This document shows positions 35,565 through 44,133 of a DNA stretch of 64,000 nt, one piece after another. This DNA is from Methylobacterium brachiatum (GTDB lineage Bacteria; Pseudomonadota; Alphaproteobacteria; Rhizobiales; Beijerinckiaceae): positions 62,001 through 126,000 of the forward strand of contig NZ_JAJALK010000014.1 of NCBI RefSeq assembly GCF_020523825.1, in the 5' to 3' direction. The translations under genes and the position numbers were made by a program. Position 1 is the stretch's first letter; each line of letters begins with the position of its first letter. The notes beneath the pieces are model-generated. The model did no database searches. It saw nothing but the letters and a program-made list of their open reading frames with translations, and was not told the origin of the DNA.

Positions 35565-37505
35565 ATGTCCTCACGGGTCACCTCCTCCGCCGAGCGGCCG
35601 CACCGGAACGCCCATCCGGGCGCTCCCGATCCCGAGATCGTGACGAGTCCGGCCACGCCGCTCGAACCCGAGGCCTGGGCCGGCGGCAGCCGGGCCCTGC
35701 TGGCCCGGCGTCTCGCCCTGGCAATCCCGAGCCTCGCCGCCGCCGGCGGTCTCGCATGGCTGGCCGATCGTGCCTACCCGGCCGGCGCCAGCCCCCTGGC
35801 CTGGACCATCCTGATCCTGTTCGCCCTGGTGATGGGCTGGCAGGCTTTCGTCGCCTGCCAATACGTCTACGGGCTCGTGGCCGCCCTCCTGGGCGACCGG
35901 GCGAAGTCGGTGCTGGAGCGCCGGTCCGAATCCGCCCTGCGACCCGCCGCCGGGGCCGGGCGCACCGCCGCCGTGGTGGCGATCCATGCCGAGGACGCGG
36001 TGGCGGTCTTCGCCCGGCTGCGGGTGATGGCCCGCTCGCTGGCCGATGCGCAGGCGCAGAGCATCGATATCTTCGTCCTGTCCGACACGCGGGACGGGGC
36101 GATCGCGGCGGTGGAGGAGCACGAATTCGCCCGCATCCAGGCCTGGGCTGAGGCCGACCCGGCCCTGCCGCGGATCCGCTACCGGCGCCGGACCGAGAAT
36201 ACGGGCCGCAAGGCCGGCAATATCGGCGAGTTCTGCCGCAGCTACGGTGCGGATTACGCCTACATGATCGTGCTGGATGCCGACAGCCTGATGACCGGCG
36301 CCGCCATGACCCGGCTCGTCCGCCTGATGGACGAGAGCCCCCGCACCGGCCTGATCCAGACCGTCTCCTACGCGGCCGGCCGGGACACCCTCTTCGCCCG
36401 CATCCAGCAATTCGCCGTGCGCCTCTACGCGCCCCTGGCGTTGCGCTGCCTGGAGACCTGGCAGGGCCCGGAGGGCAGCTACTGGGGCCACAACGCCATC
36501 CTGCGGATCGAGGCCTTCGCCGAGAACGCGCAGCTTCCGGTCCTGCCGGGCCGGGCGCCGCTGGGCGGCGAGATCCTCTGCCACGACATCGTCGAGGGCG
36601 CCCTGATGGTCCGCGCCGGCTGGGAGGTGCGCCTGCTGCCCGAGATGGGCGGCACCTGGGAGGAGATGCCCACGAACCTGATCGATCTGCTCGGACGCGA
36701 GCGCCGCTGGTGCCAGGGCAACCTGCAGCACCTGCGGGTGCTGCCCTGGGCCGGGCTGCATGGCGCGAGCCGCTGGCACCTCGCGGTCGGCATCCTGGCC
36801 TACGGCATGCTGCCGCTCTGGATCGCCTTCCTGGGCCTGGCCTCCTGGCAGGCGGCCCGGACCGGCGATCTCGGCTTGCTCGCCTACGGCTTGACCGGTC
36901 ACGGCGCGGCCGCACACGGCCTCGCCGTCCTCAGCCTCGCCGTGCTGGCCCTGCCCAAGGTCCTGAGCCTCGGCCATGTCCTGGTCTCGCCGGAGCGCCG
37001 GGCTTCCTTCGGCGGCGCCCGATCGCTCCTGGCCAGCGCCGCCCTGGAGCAGGTCGTGTGGGTGTTCCTGTGGCCGGTCCTCACCCTGTTCACCGCCGGC
37101 GCCGTGGTCTCGACCTTCCTGGGCCGGGTGGTGCGCTGGGAGACCCAGGATCGCGACGACCGGCAGGTCTCCTGGGCCGAGGCGTTCCGGCTCCAGGCCG
37201 ACGCCGTGGTGGTCGGGGCGCTGATCGTCTTCGCCCTGGTCTGGGCCGGCAATGCCTGGCTCGGCCTGTGGCTGGCCCCGCTGGCCCTCGCGCTGCTGGC
37301 GAGCCCGGCCCAGAGCGTCTGGACCAGCCGGGCCGATCTTGGCCGCGCCGCCCGCGCCCGGGGCCTGTTCCTCACCGCCGACGACACCGCGCAGGCTCCG
37401 GAACTGGCCGAGCTGGCGCAGATCCGCGGCCTGCCCGCCGTCCCCGCGCTCATCCGCACGGCACCGCTGGAACCGGCCATCTGGCTCGCCGCCGACGAGG
37501 CGTGA
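35565..37505 (+). CDS. mdoH: Glucans biosynthesis glucosyltransferase H
   Basis: Inner-membrane family-2 glycosyltransferase of 646 residues that builds the beta-1,2 glucan backbone of osmoregulated periplasmic glucans from UDP-glucose. Two N-terminal hydrophobic segments at about 47-105 precede the cytosolic GT2 domain, which has VLDADSLMTG (DxD-like) and RRWCQGNLQH (the Q/RxxRW processivity motif). Four or more C-terminal membrane segments follow. It is divergent from the opgD-like gene, not downstream of it as in E. coli, so the two share a short control region. Confidence 0.94.
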   Translation: MSSRVTSSAERPHRNAHPGAPDPEIVTSPATPLEPEAWAGGSRALLARRLALAIPSLAAAGGLAWLADRAYPAGASPLAWTILILFALVMGWQAFVACQYVYGLVAALLGDRAKSVLERRSESALRPAAGAGRTAAVVAIHAEDAVAVFARLRVMARSLADAQAQSIDIFVLSDTRDGAIAAVEEHEFARIQAWAEADPALPRIRYRRRTENTGRKAGNIGEFCRSYGADYAYMIVLDADSLMTGAAMTRLVRLMDESPRTGLIQTVSYAAGRDTLFARIQQFAVRLYAPLALRCLETWQGPEGSYWGHNAILRIEAFAENAQLPVLPGRAPLGGEILCHDIVEGALMVRAGWEVRLLPEMGGTWEEMPTNLIDLLGRERRWCQGNLQHLRVLPWAGLHGASRWHLAVGILAYGMLPLWIAFLGLASWQAARTGDLGLLAYGLTGHGAAAHGLAVLSLAVLALPKVLSLGHVLVSPERRASFGGARSLLASAALEQVVWVFLWPVLTLFTAGAVVSTFLGRVVRWETQDRDDRQVSWAEAFRLQADAVVVGALIVFALVWAGNAWLGLWLAPLALALLASPAQSVWTSRADLGRAARARGLFLTADDTAQAPELAELAQIRGLPAVPALIRTAPLEPAIWLAADEA

Positions 37506-37744
37506 GGTCTCGGCGGCCGGGCAGGTCGGGACACGCCCGACCGCCCAGAGCAATCCCGCGGTTATGGCTAAGCTGCCACAGTGTTGCCATCCCGTCACGG
37601 AGGGGCGGAACCGGCTAAGCGTGGCGGTTTCCGGCTTGGATTTGGGACGCGAGCGTTTACCCCTTGGCGAGGATCGGCACGGCATCGTGCCCCGGTAATT
37701 CGCCGCGTTCCCAACCCATTTCGCGCCTGCCCCGAGAGGCTTTG

Positions 37745-38404
37745 ATGCGTCGTTTCCTTCCCGCCCTCGTAGGGCTCATCGGCGCGGCCGCCTGCGCCGC
37801 GCCGGCACTGGCCTACGAGATCGATCCGTTGACCCGCCAGCCGCTGAACGATGCGCTCACCGTGCGGGTGCGCCCGCAGGCGGTCGAGACCGTCGCGGTG
37901 CCGGTGGCCAACGCCTCGCTCAACCCCGCCGACCCGCTCGACGCGGCCGTGCCGCAGATGTCGGCGATCCCGCGCGAGACGGTCGCCTATAACGGCCCCT
38001 ACGGCGCCGGCACGATCGTCGTCTCCACCGCCGAGCGGCGGCTCTACTACGTGCTCGGCGGCGGCCAGGCCCTGCGCTACGGCGTCGGCGTCGGCCGCCC
38101 GGGCTTCACCTGGGGCGGCGTGCAGACCATCACGATGAAGCGCGAATGGCCGGATTGGCGCCCGCCGTCGACCATGCTGCGCCGCCGGCCGGACCTGCCG
38201 CGCTACATGAAGGGCGGCATCGAGAACCCGCTCGGCGCCCGCGCCATGTATCTCGGCGGCTCGATCTACCGGATCCACGGCTCCAACGAGCCGGAGACCA
38301 TCGGCACCGCCGTGTCCTCGGGCTGCATCCGCATGACCAACGACGACGTGACCGACCTCTACACCCGCGCCAAGGTCGGCACGAAGGTCGTCGTCCAGCG
38401 CTGA
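37745..38404 (+). CDS. L,D-transpeptidase, ErfK/YbiS type
   Basis: Exported YkuD-domain protein of 219 residues. A Sec signal (MRRFLPALVGLIGAAACAAPALA) covers residues 1-23. The catalytic motif is intact: HGSNEPETIG followed by SSGCIRMTNDD with the active Cys. In alphaproteobacteria such small enzymes crosslink peptidoglycan or attach proteins to it. A terminator follows the stop. It is a single-gene unit after mdoH with a 240-base gap and is distinct from the larger YcbB-type enzyme at 25502. Confidence 0.94.
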   Translation: MRRFLPALVGLIGAAACAAPALAYEIDPLTRQPLNDALTVRVRPQAVETVAVPVANASLNPADPLDAAVPQMSAIPRETVAYNGPYGAGTIVVSTAERRLYYVLGGGQALRYGVGVGRPGFTWGGVQTITMKREWPDWRPPSTMLRRRPDLPRYMKGGIENPLGARAMYLGGSIYRIHGSNEPETIGTAVSSGCIRMTNDDVTDLYTRAKVGTKVVVQR

Positions 38405-38426
38405 TTTCTTTCGGACCGTTTCGGTG

Positions 38427-38454
38427 AGGGCCGGCCGCGAGGTCGGCCCTTTTG
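38427..38454 (+). terminator. Rho-independent terminator
   Basis: Arms AGGGCCGGCC and GGTCGGCCCT (one G-T pair) enclose four bases and are followed by TTTTG, 22 bases after the L,D-transpeptidase stop. It is one of the few hairpins in this window with a T-run. Confidence 0.7.
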
Positions 38455-38457
38455 CGT

Positions 38458-38784
38458 TCAGGCGTCGGGCAGCGTGACCAGCGCGTCGGGGCGCTTCACC
38501 TCGATCTCGATGAACGCGATCGGGTGCTCCGACCCGTTCATCACGTCGTGCCGGATGCCGGCCGGGCGCATGTAGGATTGCCCCGCCGCGAGCGCGGTCT
38601 CGCTGACCGCCGCCCCGTCATGGACGCGCAGCACGCCGGCCACCAGCATCACCACGAAATACGGCCAGCCATGCTCGTGCCAGCCGGTCACCGCCCCGGG
38701 CGGGAAGTCCCAGCGGGTGATCCGGACCGTGGCATCGTCCTGCTGGACCGTGGGCAGAGCGGGGATCGTGCAGGTGAAGGCCAT
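38458..38784 (-). CDS. Cupin-domain protein
   Basis: A 108-residue single-domain cupin. WDFPPGAVTGWHEHGWPYFVVML holds the first metal motif (His-x-His) and RPAGIRHDVMN the second His, so a mono-metal beta-barrel is likely. Function is not predictable; relatives include small dioxygenase-like and sugar-binding cupins. The ATG at 38784 has CGGAG five bases upstream; extending upstream would run into the family A repeat. It converges on the L,D-transpeptidase terminator. Confidence 0.85.
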   Translation of the reverse strand: MAFTCTIPALPTVQQDDATVRITRWDFPPGAVTGWHEHGWPYFVVMLVAGVLRVHDGAAVSETALAAGQSYMRPAGIRHDVMNGSEHPIAFIEIEVKRPDALVTLPDA

Positions 38785-38828
38785 GATGGCTCCGGGGCTG
38801 GTGCTGTCGATCAACGAAGATCCAAATC

Positions 38829-38950
38829 GCCCCCTCATCCTAAGGCGCCCGCGTCAGCGGGCCTCGAAGGAGCCCTCCAGAAGCCTCGGCGAATCCTGGA
38901 GGGCTCCTTCGAGGCCTTCGCTACGCTTCGGCACCTCAGGATGAGGGGGC
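38829..38950. repeat. Family A palindromic repeat, copy 2
   Basis: Outer arms GCCCCCTCATCC and GGATGAGGGGGC; inner arms GCCTCGAAGGAGCCCTCCAG and CTGGAGGGCTCCTTCGAGGC. The symmetry extends weakly outward to about 38822-38958 (CCAAATCG and CGGTTTGG). It lies between the cupin gene's 5' end and the 3' end of an antitoxin-like gene. Confidence 0.85.
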
Positions 38951-38979
38951 GGTTTGGATAGCCGTGGTGAGGTCGGCCC

Positions 38980-39207
38980 TCAAAGCCCGTGCTTCGCCCA
39001 GATCGCCCGGATCTGCTCATCGGACGCGAAATCACGGCGTGCTGCCTGGGCGCGTGAGTCCGCGAAAGACGCCTCTTCCTCCGGGGTGAGCCGGTAGACA
39101 GACTCTTCCTCCCCGGCGAGGCGCAGGAGAACGCTGGCCAACTCGTCCTGAGCTTCGGATGGCAGCGTGCGTACGCGCGCGATGGCTCGGTCGAGAAGCT
39201 CGGTCAT
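38980..39207 (-). CDS. Small antitoxin-like protein, partner not found
   Basis: A 75-residue acidic protein. The N-terminal helix (MTELLDRAIARVRTLPSEAQ) and the C-terminal pattern (RLTPEEEASFADSRAQAARRDF, then IRAIWAKHGL) match short antitoxin-like proteins that normally precede a RelE/ParE toxin. The ATG at 39207 starts the conserved part; the longer frame upstream looks unlike the family. Downstream there is no toxin-like frame: 30 bases after the stop a family A repeat begins. It is therefore an orphan. Confidence 0.7.
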   Translation of the reverse strand: MTELLDRAIARVRTLPSEAQDELASVLLRLAGEEESVYRLTPEEEASFADSRAQAARRDFASDEQIRAIWAKHGL

Positions 39208-39285
39208 GCCGTCATCGTGCGTCAGAATCATTGCCGAGAGAAGTCGTCCTGGCTCGGAAGCTTCCGAGCCTCTGACCATTCGCGC

Positions 39286-39708
39286 TCAATGGCAGCCGCA
39301 CGAGCCCGAGCCGCAACCGCCGCTCTGCTTGGCCGGGGCGGAACGCGCGGTCTCGCGGTCGAGCCCGCGTTCGGCCAGCTCGGACAGGTAGGTCTGCCAG
39401 CGGGATTCGTATTCGCGGCCCAGCGTGTGCAGGTATTCCCAGCCGTAGATCCCGGTGTCGTGCATGTCGTCGAAGCCGAGCTTGACGGCGTAGTTGCCGA
39501 TCGGCTCTACGGCCAGGATCGCCACAGCGCGCTTGCCGCCGATCACCTTGCGCTCCAGGGGCGAATGGCCCTGCACCTCGGCCGACGGGCTCGATATCCG
39601 CAGATACTCCGCCGGCAGGGCGAAGCGCGACCCGTCCTCGAAGGCGACGTTGAGAACCCGCCGATCGGCCGACAGGCGGATCTCGGTGGGCCACAGATCC
39701 TCGTTCAC
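39286..39708 (-). CDS. DUF971 (gamma-butyrobetaine hydroxylase N-terminal-like) protein
   Basis: A 140-residue protein built around the DUF971 domain (WPTEIRLSADRRVLNVAFEDG, LPAEYLRISSPSAEVQGH, GNYAVKLGFDDMHDTGIYGWEYL). The fold is a small metal-binding barrel. The last ten residues, GGCGSGSCGCH, form a Cys-rich tail that could bind a metal or Fe-S cluster. A GTG start has GAGGAG eight bases upstream. It diverges from moaA, with 81 bases between them, which hints at a link to molybdenum cofactor or Fe-S metabolism, but that is inference. Confidence 0.88.
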   Translation of the reverse strand: MNEDLWPTEIRLSADRRVLNVAFEDGSRFALPAEYLRISSPSAEVQGHSPLERKVIGGKRAVAILAVEPIGNYAVKLGFDDMHDTGIYGWEYLHTLGREYESRWQTYLSELAERGLDRETARSAPAKQSGGCGSGSCGCH

Positions 39709-39789
39709 AGGTCACACTCCTCAAGCATTCCGGGATTGCGGCCCGGGGTCGGCTTGCCCACGACCGTATCGGGCATCATATGCTCAATC

Positions 39790-40848
39790 ATGCTCGATGA
39801 CATCTCCAGCACGCCGCAGGGGTTTACGGCCGAGGCGCCCCGCGCGCCGTCGCCCGCGCCGCTGATCGATCCGTTCCAGCGGGCGATCTCGTATCTGCGC
39901 ATCTCGGTGACGGATCGCTGCGATCTGCGCTGCGCCTACTGCATGTCGGACAACATGCAGTTCCTGCCCAAGCGCGACCTGCTGACCCTGGAGGAGCTGG
40001 ACCGGCTCTGCGGGGTGTTCATCGCCCGGGGCGTGCGCAAGCTCCGGATCACCGGCGGCGAGCCCCTGGTGCGCCGCGACATCATGCACCTGTTCCGCCG
40101 CCTGTCGCGCCACCTCGATTCGGGCGCGCTGGAGGAGCTGACGCTGACTACCAACGGCACGCAGCTCACGCGCTACGCCGACGAGCTGGCGAGCCTCGGC
40201 GTGCGCCGGATCAACGTCTCGCTGGATACGCTGGACGCAGGCAAATTCCGGGCGATCACCCGCCGGGGCGATTTGCCGGTGGTGCTCGACGGCATCGCGG
40301 CCGCGCGCAAGGCCGGCATGAAGGTCAAGATCAACGCGGTGGCGTTGCGGGACGTCAACGCCGACGAGATCCCTGACATGATCGCCTGGGCCCACGGGCT
40401 CGGCATGGACATGACCCTGATCGAGGTGATGCCGCTCGGCGAGATCGAGGCCGACCGCACAGACCAGTTCCTGCCTCTCTCAGTGGCGCGGCAGCGCCTG
40501 GAGAGCCGCTACACGCTGACACCGTTGTCCGACCGCACCGGCGGCCCGGCGCGCTACGTCCGGGTCGAGGAGACCGGCGGCAAGCTCGGTTTCATCACGC
40601 CGCTGACCCACAATTTCTGCGAGAGCTGCAACCGTGTGCGCCTGACCTGCACCGGCCAGCTCTACCTCTGCCTCGGCCAGGAGGATTCGGCGGATCTGCG
40701 CGCCGTGCTGCGCGCCTCCCCGGACGATGCCGTGCTGGCCGCCGCCGTGGTCGAAGCGATCACCCGCAAGCCCAAGGGCCACGACTTCGTCATCGAGCGT
40801 CAGCGCCCGGCCGCGGTGCCCCGGCACATGAGCGTGACCGGCGGGTAG
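39790..40848 (+). CDS. moaA: GTP 3',8-cyclase (molybdenum cofactor biosynthesis protein A)
   Basis: Radical-SAM enzyme of 352 residues; it starts molybdopterin synthesis by cyclising GTP. The N-terminal 4Fe-4S motif is Cys44, Cys48 and Cys51 in CDLRCAYC. The C-terminal cluster uses CESCNRV and the later Cys in CTGQLYLC. It lacks the usual extreme C-terminal GG in its canonical place but ends SVTGG, which fits. No moaC or moaE is adjacent. A family C repeat follows about 90 bases after the stop. Confidence 0.96.
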   Translation: MLDDISSTPQGFTAEAPRAPSPAPLIDPFQRAISYLRISVTDRCDLRCAYCMSDNMQFLPKRDLLTLEELDRLCGVFIARGVRKLRITGGEPLVRRDIMHLFRRLSRHLDSGALEELTLTTNGTQLTRYADELASLGVRRINVSLDTLDAGKFRAITRRGDLPVVLDGIAAARKAGMKVKINAVALRDVNADEIPDMIAWAHGLGMDMTLIEVMPLGEIEADRTDQFLPLSVARQRLESRYTLTPLSDRTGGPARYVRVEETGGKLGFITPLTHNFCESCNRVRLTCTGQLYLCLGQEDSADLRAVLRASPDDAVLAAAVVEAITRKPKGHDFVIERQRPAAVPRHMSVTGG

Positions 40849-40937
40849 CGCAACGCGTTCTCCTCCCCTTGGGAGCCACGGGCGCAACAGGATTCGATCG
40901 TCGTTGTGATTGTACCGTGGAGGCGGAAAGCGCGGGT

Positions 40938-41034
40938 CCCCTCTCCCGTGCGGGAGAGGGACAGGGTGAGGGGTGCGACCTCTCCGGAAAGTCCTGATCC
41001 CTCACCCCAGCCCTCTCCCGCACGGGAGAGGGGG
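40938..41034. repeat. Family C repeat, copy 3
   Basis: Paired hairpins CCCTCTCCCG-TGCGGGAGAGGG and CCCTCTCCCG-CACGGGAGAGGG about 50 bases apart, with GGTGAGGGG and CCCTCACCCC as inner inverted words. It lies between convergent moaA and radA, where it could end transcription from both sides. Confidence 0.85.
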
Positions 41035-41110
41035 CATGTCGCGGCCTTCACAAGCCGCCGCGCGCTTCAAATTGCCTCGTCCGTCGCCGCGAGCAAAGCG
41101 ACAGCCAAGC

Positions 41111-42547
41111 CTAAACCTCCTCATCGGCGTAGCGTGATTGCGCCCGCCCGCGCTGCCCGGAGCCCTTCCGCGGCGCGCCGGCGCTGATCCCGGCGACCAA
41201 ATCGGCGATGTGCCGCAGGGTCTCCACCGAAAGGGCCTTGTCGCCCTCGCCGCGGCCCTGCGGGATCAGCGCCTTGGCGAATCCGAGCTTCTGGGCCTCC
41301 TTGAGCCGGGATCCGGCCTGGGCCACGGGGCGGATCGCTCCCGACAGGCCGATCTCGCCGAAATAGACCGTCTCCGGCGGCAGCACCGCCCCCGACAGGG
41401 ACGAGACCAGGGCGGCGGCGACCGCGAGGTCGGCCGCCGGCTCGGTGATGCGCAGGCCGCCGGCGACATTCAGATAGACGTCGTGGGTGCCGAGCCGGAT
41501 GCCGCCATGGGCCTCCAGCACGGCCAGCACCATGGACAGCCGGTTCGGGTCCCAGCCGACCACCGCCCGTCGGGGCATGCCCAGCGAGGAGGGGGCCACC
41601 AGCGCCTGGATCTCCACCAGCAGAGGCCGCGTCCCCTCCATCCCGGCGAAGACCGCGGTGCCCGCGGCCTGATGGTCGCGCCCGGCCAGGAACAGGGCCG
41701 AAGGGTTGGGCACCTCGGCGAGCCCCGCATCGGTCATCTCGAACACGCCGATCTCGTCGGTGGGCCCGAAGCGGTTCTTCACCGCGCGCAGGATGCGGAA
41801 ATGGTGGCCCTGGTCGCCCTCGAACGAGGCGACCGCGTCGACCATGTGCTCCACCACCCGGGGGCCGGCGATCTGCCCGTCCTTGGTGACGTGGCCGACC
41901 AGGATCACCGCCGTGCCGGTGGTCTTGGCGAAGCGGATCAGCGCCTGAGCCGAGGAGCGCACCTGCGTGACCGTGCCGGGGGCCGATTCCACGGTCTCGG
42001 TCCACATGGTCTGGATCGAATCGATGATCGCCAGAGCCGGCGGCCGGCCCTGGCTCAGGGTCTCGATGATGTCCTCGACATTGGTCTCGGCGGCGAGATC
42101 CACCGGGCGGGAACTCAAGCCCAGCCGCTCGGCCCGCAGGCGCACCTGCCCCACCGCCTCCTCGCCGGAGATGTAGGCGACCCGCTCGCCCGTCCCCGCC
42201 ATGGCGGCGGAAGCCTGCATCAGCAGGGTCGACTTGCCGATGCCGGGATCGCCGCCGAGCAGGATCACCGAGCCGCGCACGAAGCCGCCGCCGGTGACCC
42301 GGTCGAGCTCGCCGATTCCCGAGGGGATGCGCGGCGCCTCCTTGGTCTCGCCGGTCAGCCCCTCGAGGGGGAAGACCCGGCCGCGGGCGCGGGACGGCCG
42401 CGTCGCCACCGGGCCGGACTGGCCGGGCGCGGCGGCCGCCTCCTCGACGATCGTGTTCCAGCCGTTGCACGCCTCGCAGCGACCGCGCCAACGGTTGTAG
42501 ACCGCCCCGCAGGATTGGCAGACGAAGGTCTGGTGGATCTTGGCCAT
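41111..42547 (-). CDS. radA: DNA repair protein RadA (Sms)
   Basis: RecA-like ATPase/helicase that helps branch migration in recombination. It has 478 residues. The N-terminal zinc finger uses Cys10, Cys13, Cys24 and Cys27, followed by Walker A in GGDPGIGKSTLL, the RadA-specific KNRFG motif (VKNRFGPTDEIG), and a C-terminal Lon-like domain. The ATG at 42547 begins the zinc finger; the ORF upstream is open only by chance. It lies 44 bases after alr on the same strand, and the two probably form an operon. Confidence 0.97.
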   Translation of the reverse strand: MAKIHQTFVCQSCGAVYNRWRGRCEACNGWNTIVEEAAAAPGQSGPVATRPSRARGRVFPLEGLTGETKEAPRIPSGIGELDRVTGGGFVRGSVILLGGDPGIGKSTLLMQASAAMAGTGERVAYISGEEAVGQVRLRAERLGLSSRPVDLAAETNVEDIIETLSQGRPPALAIIDSIQTMWTETVESAPGTVTQVRSSAQALIRFAKTTGTAVILVGHVTKDGQIAGPRVVEHMVDAVASFEGDQGHHFRILRAVKNRFGPTDEIGVFEMTDAGLAEVPNPSALFLAGRDHQAAGTAVFAGMEGTRPLLVEIQALVAPSSLGMPRRAVVGWDPNRLSMVLAVLEAHGGIRLGTHDVYLNVAGGLRITEPAADLAVAAALVSSLSGAVLPPETVYFGEIGLSGAIRPVAQAGSRLKEAQKLGFAKALIPQGRGEGDKALSVETLRHIADLVAGISAGAPRKGSGQRGRAQSRYADEEV

Positions 42548-42591
42548 TCGGGTCCGCGTGCCGCCGGTCCGGCATTCGAGAAGGGGTCGGA

Positions 42592-43692
42592 TCACCCTAC
42601 ATAGGTTCGAACATAACGCGAACCCAGCCCCGTCAGGATCTCGTAGCCGATCGTCCCGGCGGCGCGGCCGACCGTGTCGATGTCGAGTTCGTCGCCGATC
42701 AGCACGGCTTTGGCGCCGCGCCCGGCCGCGGGGGCCGCGGTGACGTCCAGGATGATGAGGTCCATGGAGACGAGGCCCAGGATCGGGCAGGGCACGCCCC
42801 CGACCAGGGCCTGCCCGCGCCCGCTGATCGACCGGGGGAAGCCGTCGGCATAGCCGAGCGACAGCGTCGCCAGACGGCTCGGGGCGGGCGCGGTCCAGCG
42901 GCCGTTATACCCGACGCTGGTTCCGGCCTCGACATGCCTCACCTGGGCGATCAGGGCCTCCAGCCGCACCACCGGGCGCATCGGGTTGGCGGATTCGGCG
43001 GTCGGGTTGCCGCCGAACAGGGCGTAGCCCGGCCGCAGCAGGTCGTGCCGGGCGCCATCGAGAAAGACCCCCGAGGAATTGGCGAGCGAGGCAAGCAGGC
43101 CTGGATAGGCCGCCCGGACCCGGGCGAAATCGGCGATCTGCCGGGCGTTGACCGGATCCTCCGGCTTCTCGGCGCTGACGAAGTGGCTGAGCAGCAGGTC
43201 GATGCCGGCGGCCGCGATGCCCGGATCGCCGGCAAGCTCCAGCGCCTCCGGCACCGGCAGCCCGAGTCGGTTCATGCCGGTATCGACATGGAGCGCCGAC
43301 GGCCGGCCCCCGCCCGAGAAGGCGGCCCATTCGGCGATCTCCTCACGGCTGCCGAGCACCGGGCGCAGGTCGTGCGCCACGAAGGTCGCGCAGGCGCCGG
43401 GCGGCAGGCCGTTCAGGATGTAGATCGCGGCCTCCGGCAGGGCGGCCCGGGCGGCGACGCCCTCGGACAGGTGGGCGACGAAGAAGGTCCGGCACCCGGC
43501 GGCCCAGAGGGCCGGCCCGACCTGCGCGATGCCGCAGCCATAGGCATCGGCCTTCACCACGGCGGCGCAATCGGTCCCCCGGGCGGCCAGCATCCGCCAA
43601 TTCGCCGCGATCGCCCCGAGATCGATGGTCAGCCGGGCGCCGTGGGCGCCGATATCTGTTCCGGATTCCGTCACCGATCGCCTACCCGCCAC
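42592..43692 (-). CDS. alr: Alanine racemase
   Basis: PLP enzyme that makes D-alanine for peptidoglycan. It has 366 residues from the first GTG. The PLP lysine is Lys47 in VVKADAYGCG, and the catalytic tyrosine is in GTSVGYNGRW. The length and a full C-terminal beta-barrel are normal. The start is a GTG at either 43692 (GGGGGC six bases upstream) or 43674; I keep the former. It precedes radA. Two exported L,D-transpeptidases in this window also act on D-amino-acid-containing wall, but they are not linked here. Confidence 0.95.
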   Translation of the reverse strand: MAGRRSVTESGTDIGAHGARLTIDLGAIAANWRMLAARGTDCAAVVKADAYGCGIAQVGPALWAAGCRTFFVAHLSEGVAARAALPEAAIYILNGLPPGACATFVAHDLRPVLGSREEIAEWAAFSGGGRPSALHVDTGMNRLGLPVPEALELAGDPGIAAAGIDLLLSHFVSAEKPEDPVNARQIADFARVRAAYPGLLASLANSSGVFLDGARHDLLRPGYALFGGNPTAESANPMRPVVRLEALIAQVRHVEAGTSVGYNGRWTAPAPSRLATLSLGYADGFPRSISGRGQALVGGVPCPILGLVSMDLIILDVTAAPAAGRGAKAVLIGDELDIDTVGRAAGTIGYEILTGLGSRYVRTYVG

Positions 43693-43773
43693 CGAAGCGC
43701 CCCCGATCCTCGATTCCCCGCGGACGGATGCACGATGCGGACCCGTGAGGCGAGTCGGTTCGCGGCATTGCTC

Positions 43774-44133
43774 TCAGGGGTCGACGAGACTGGCAACCCG
43801 CGCGGCGATCTCGCCCACGGTGTCCGGATCCGCGATACCGGCGAGGCTCGCACTGCCATCGGCGAGGCGCGCCCGGAGATCGAAGCTGCGGACCTGCGTG
43901 CAGACCGCCACGCCGGTCACGCCATCCGCCGTGACGGGGACTGTGAGGCCCGCGGCGCGGGCGCCCGCCGCCACCGTGGAGATCACCACGGCGATTGCCG
44001 TGCCGTGAACGTTCACGGCCTCCGGCGTCAGGACAATCCAGTAATGTCGATCGCGCATTTCCCGGCCGATGACCGGGTTGGGGTTGATCGAGTAGATCTC
44101 GCCACGTTTCGGAACTTTCGGCCGCGGGCCCAT
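43774..44133 (-). CDS. MazF/PemK-type endoribonuclease toxin
   Basis: A 119-residue PemK/MazF-fold protein. The N-terminal strand motif KRGEIYSINPNPVIGREMRDRH corresponds to the toxin's RGDIW...P..GSEQ...RP segment, and the DNA/RNA-contact strand is in HYWIVLTPEAVN. C-terminal CTQVRSFD fits the C.Q.R.. family pattern. The ATG overlaps the antitoxin stop (TGATG), which marks translational coupling. A GTG one codon earlier is possible. No frameshift is seen, so the toxin may be active. Confidence 0.87.
   Translation of the reverse strand: MGPRPKVPKRGEIYSINPNPVIGREMRDRHYWIVLTPEAVNVHGTAIAVVISTVAAGARAAGLTVPVTADGVTGVAVCTQVRSFDLRARLADGSASLAGIADPDTVGEIAARVASLVDP

Noticed and set aside
38940..38982. 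RelE-type toxin start after the second antitoxin-like gene
   Set aside because: A TTG frame overlapping the stop gives about 15 residues without RelE/ParE pattern before a stop.
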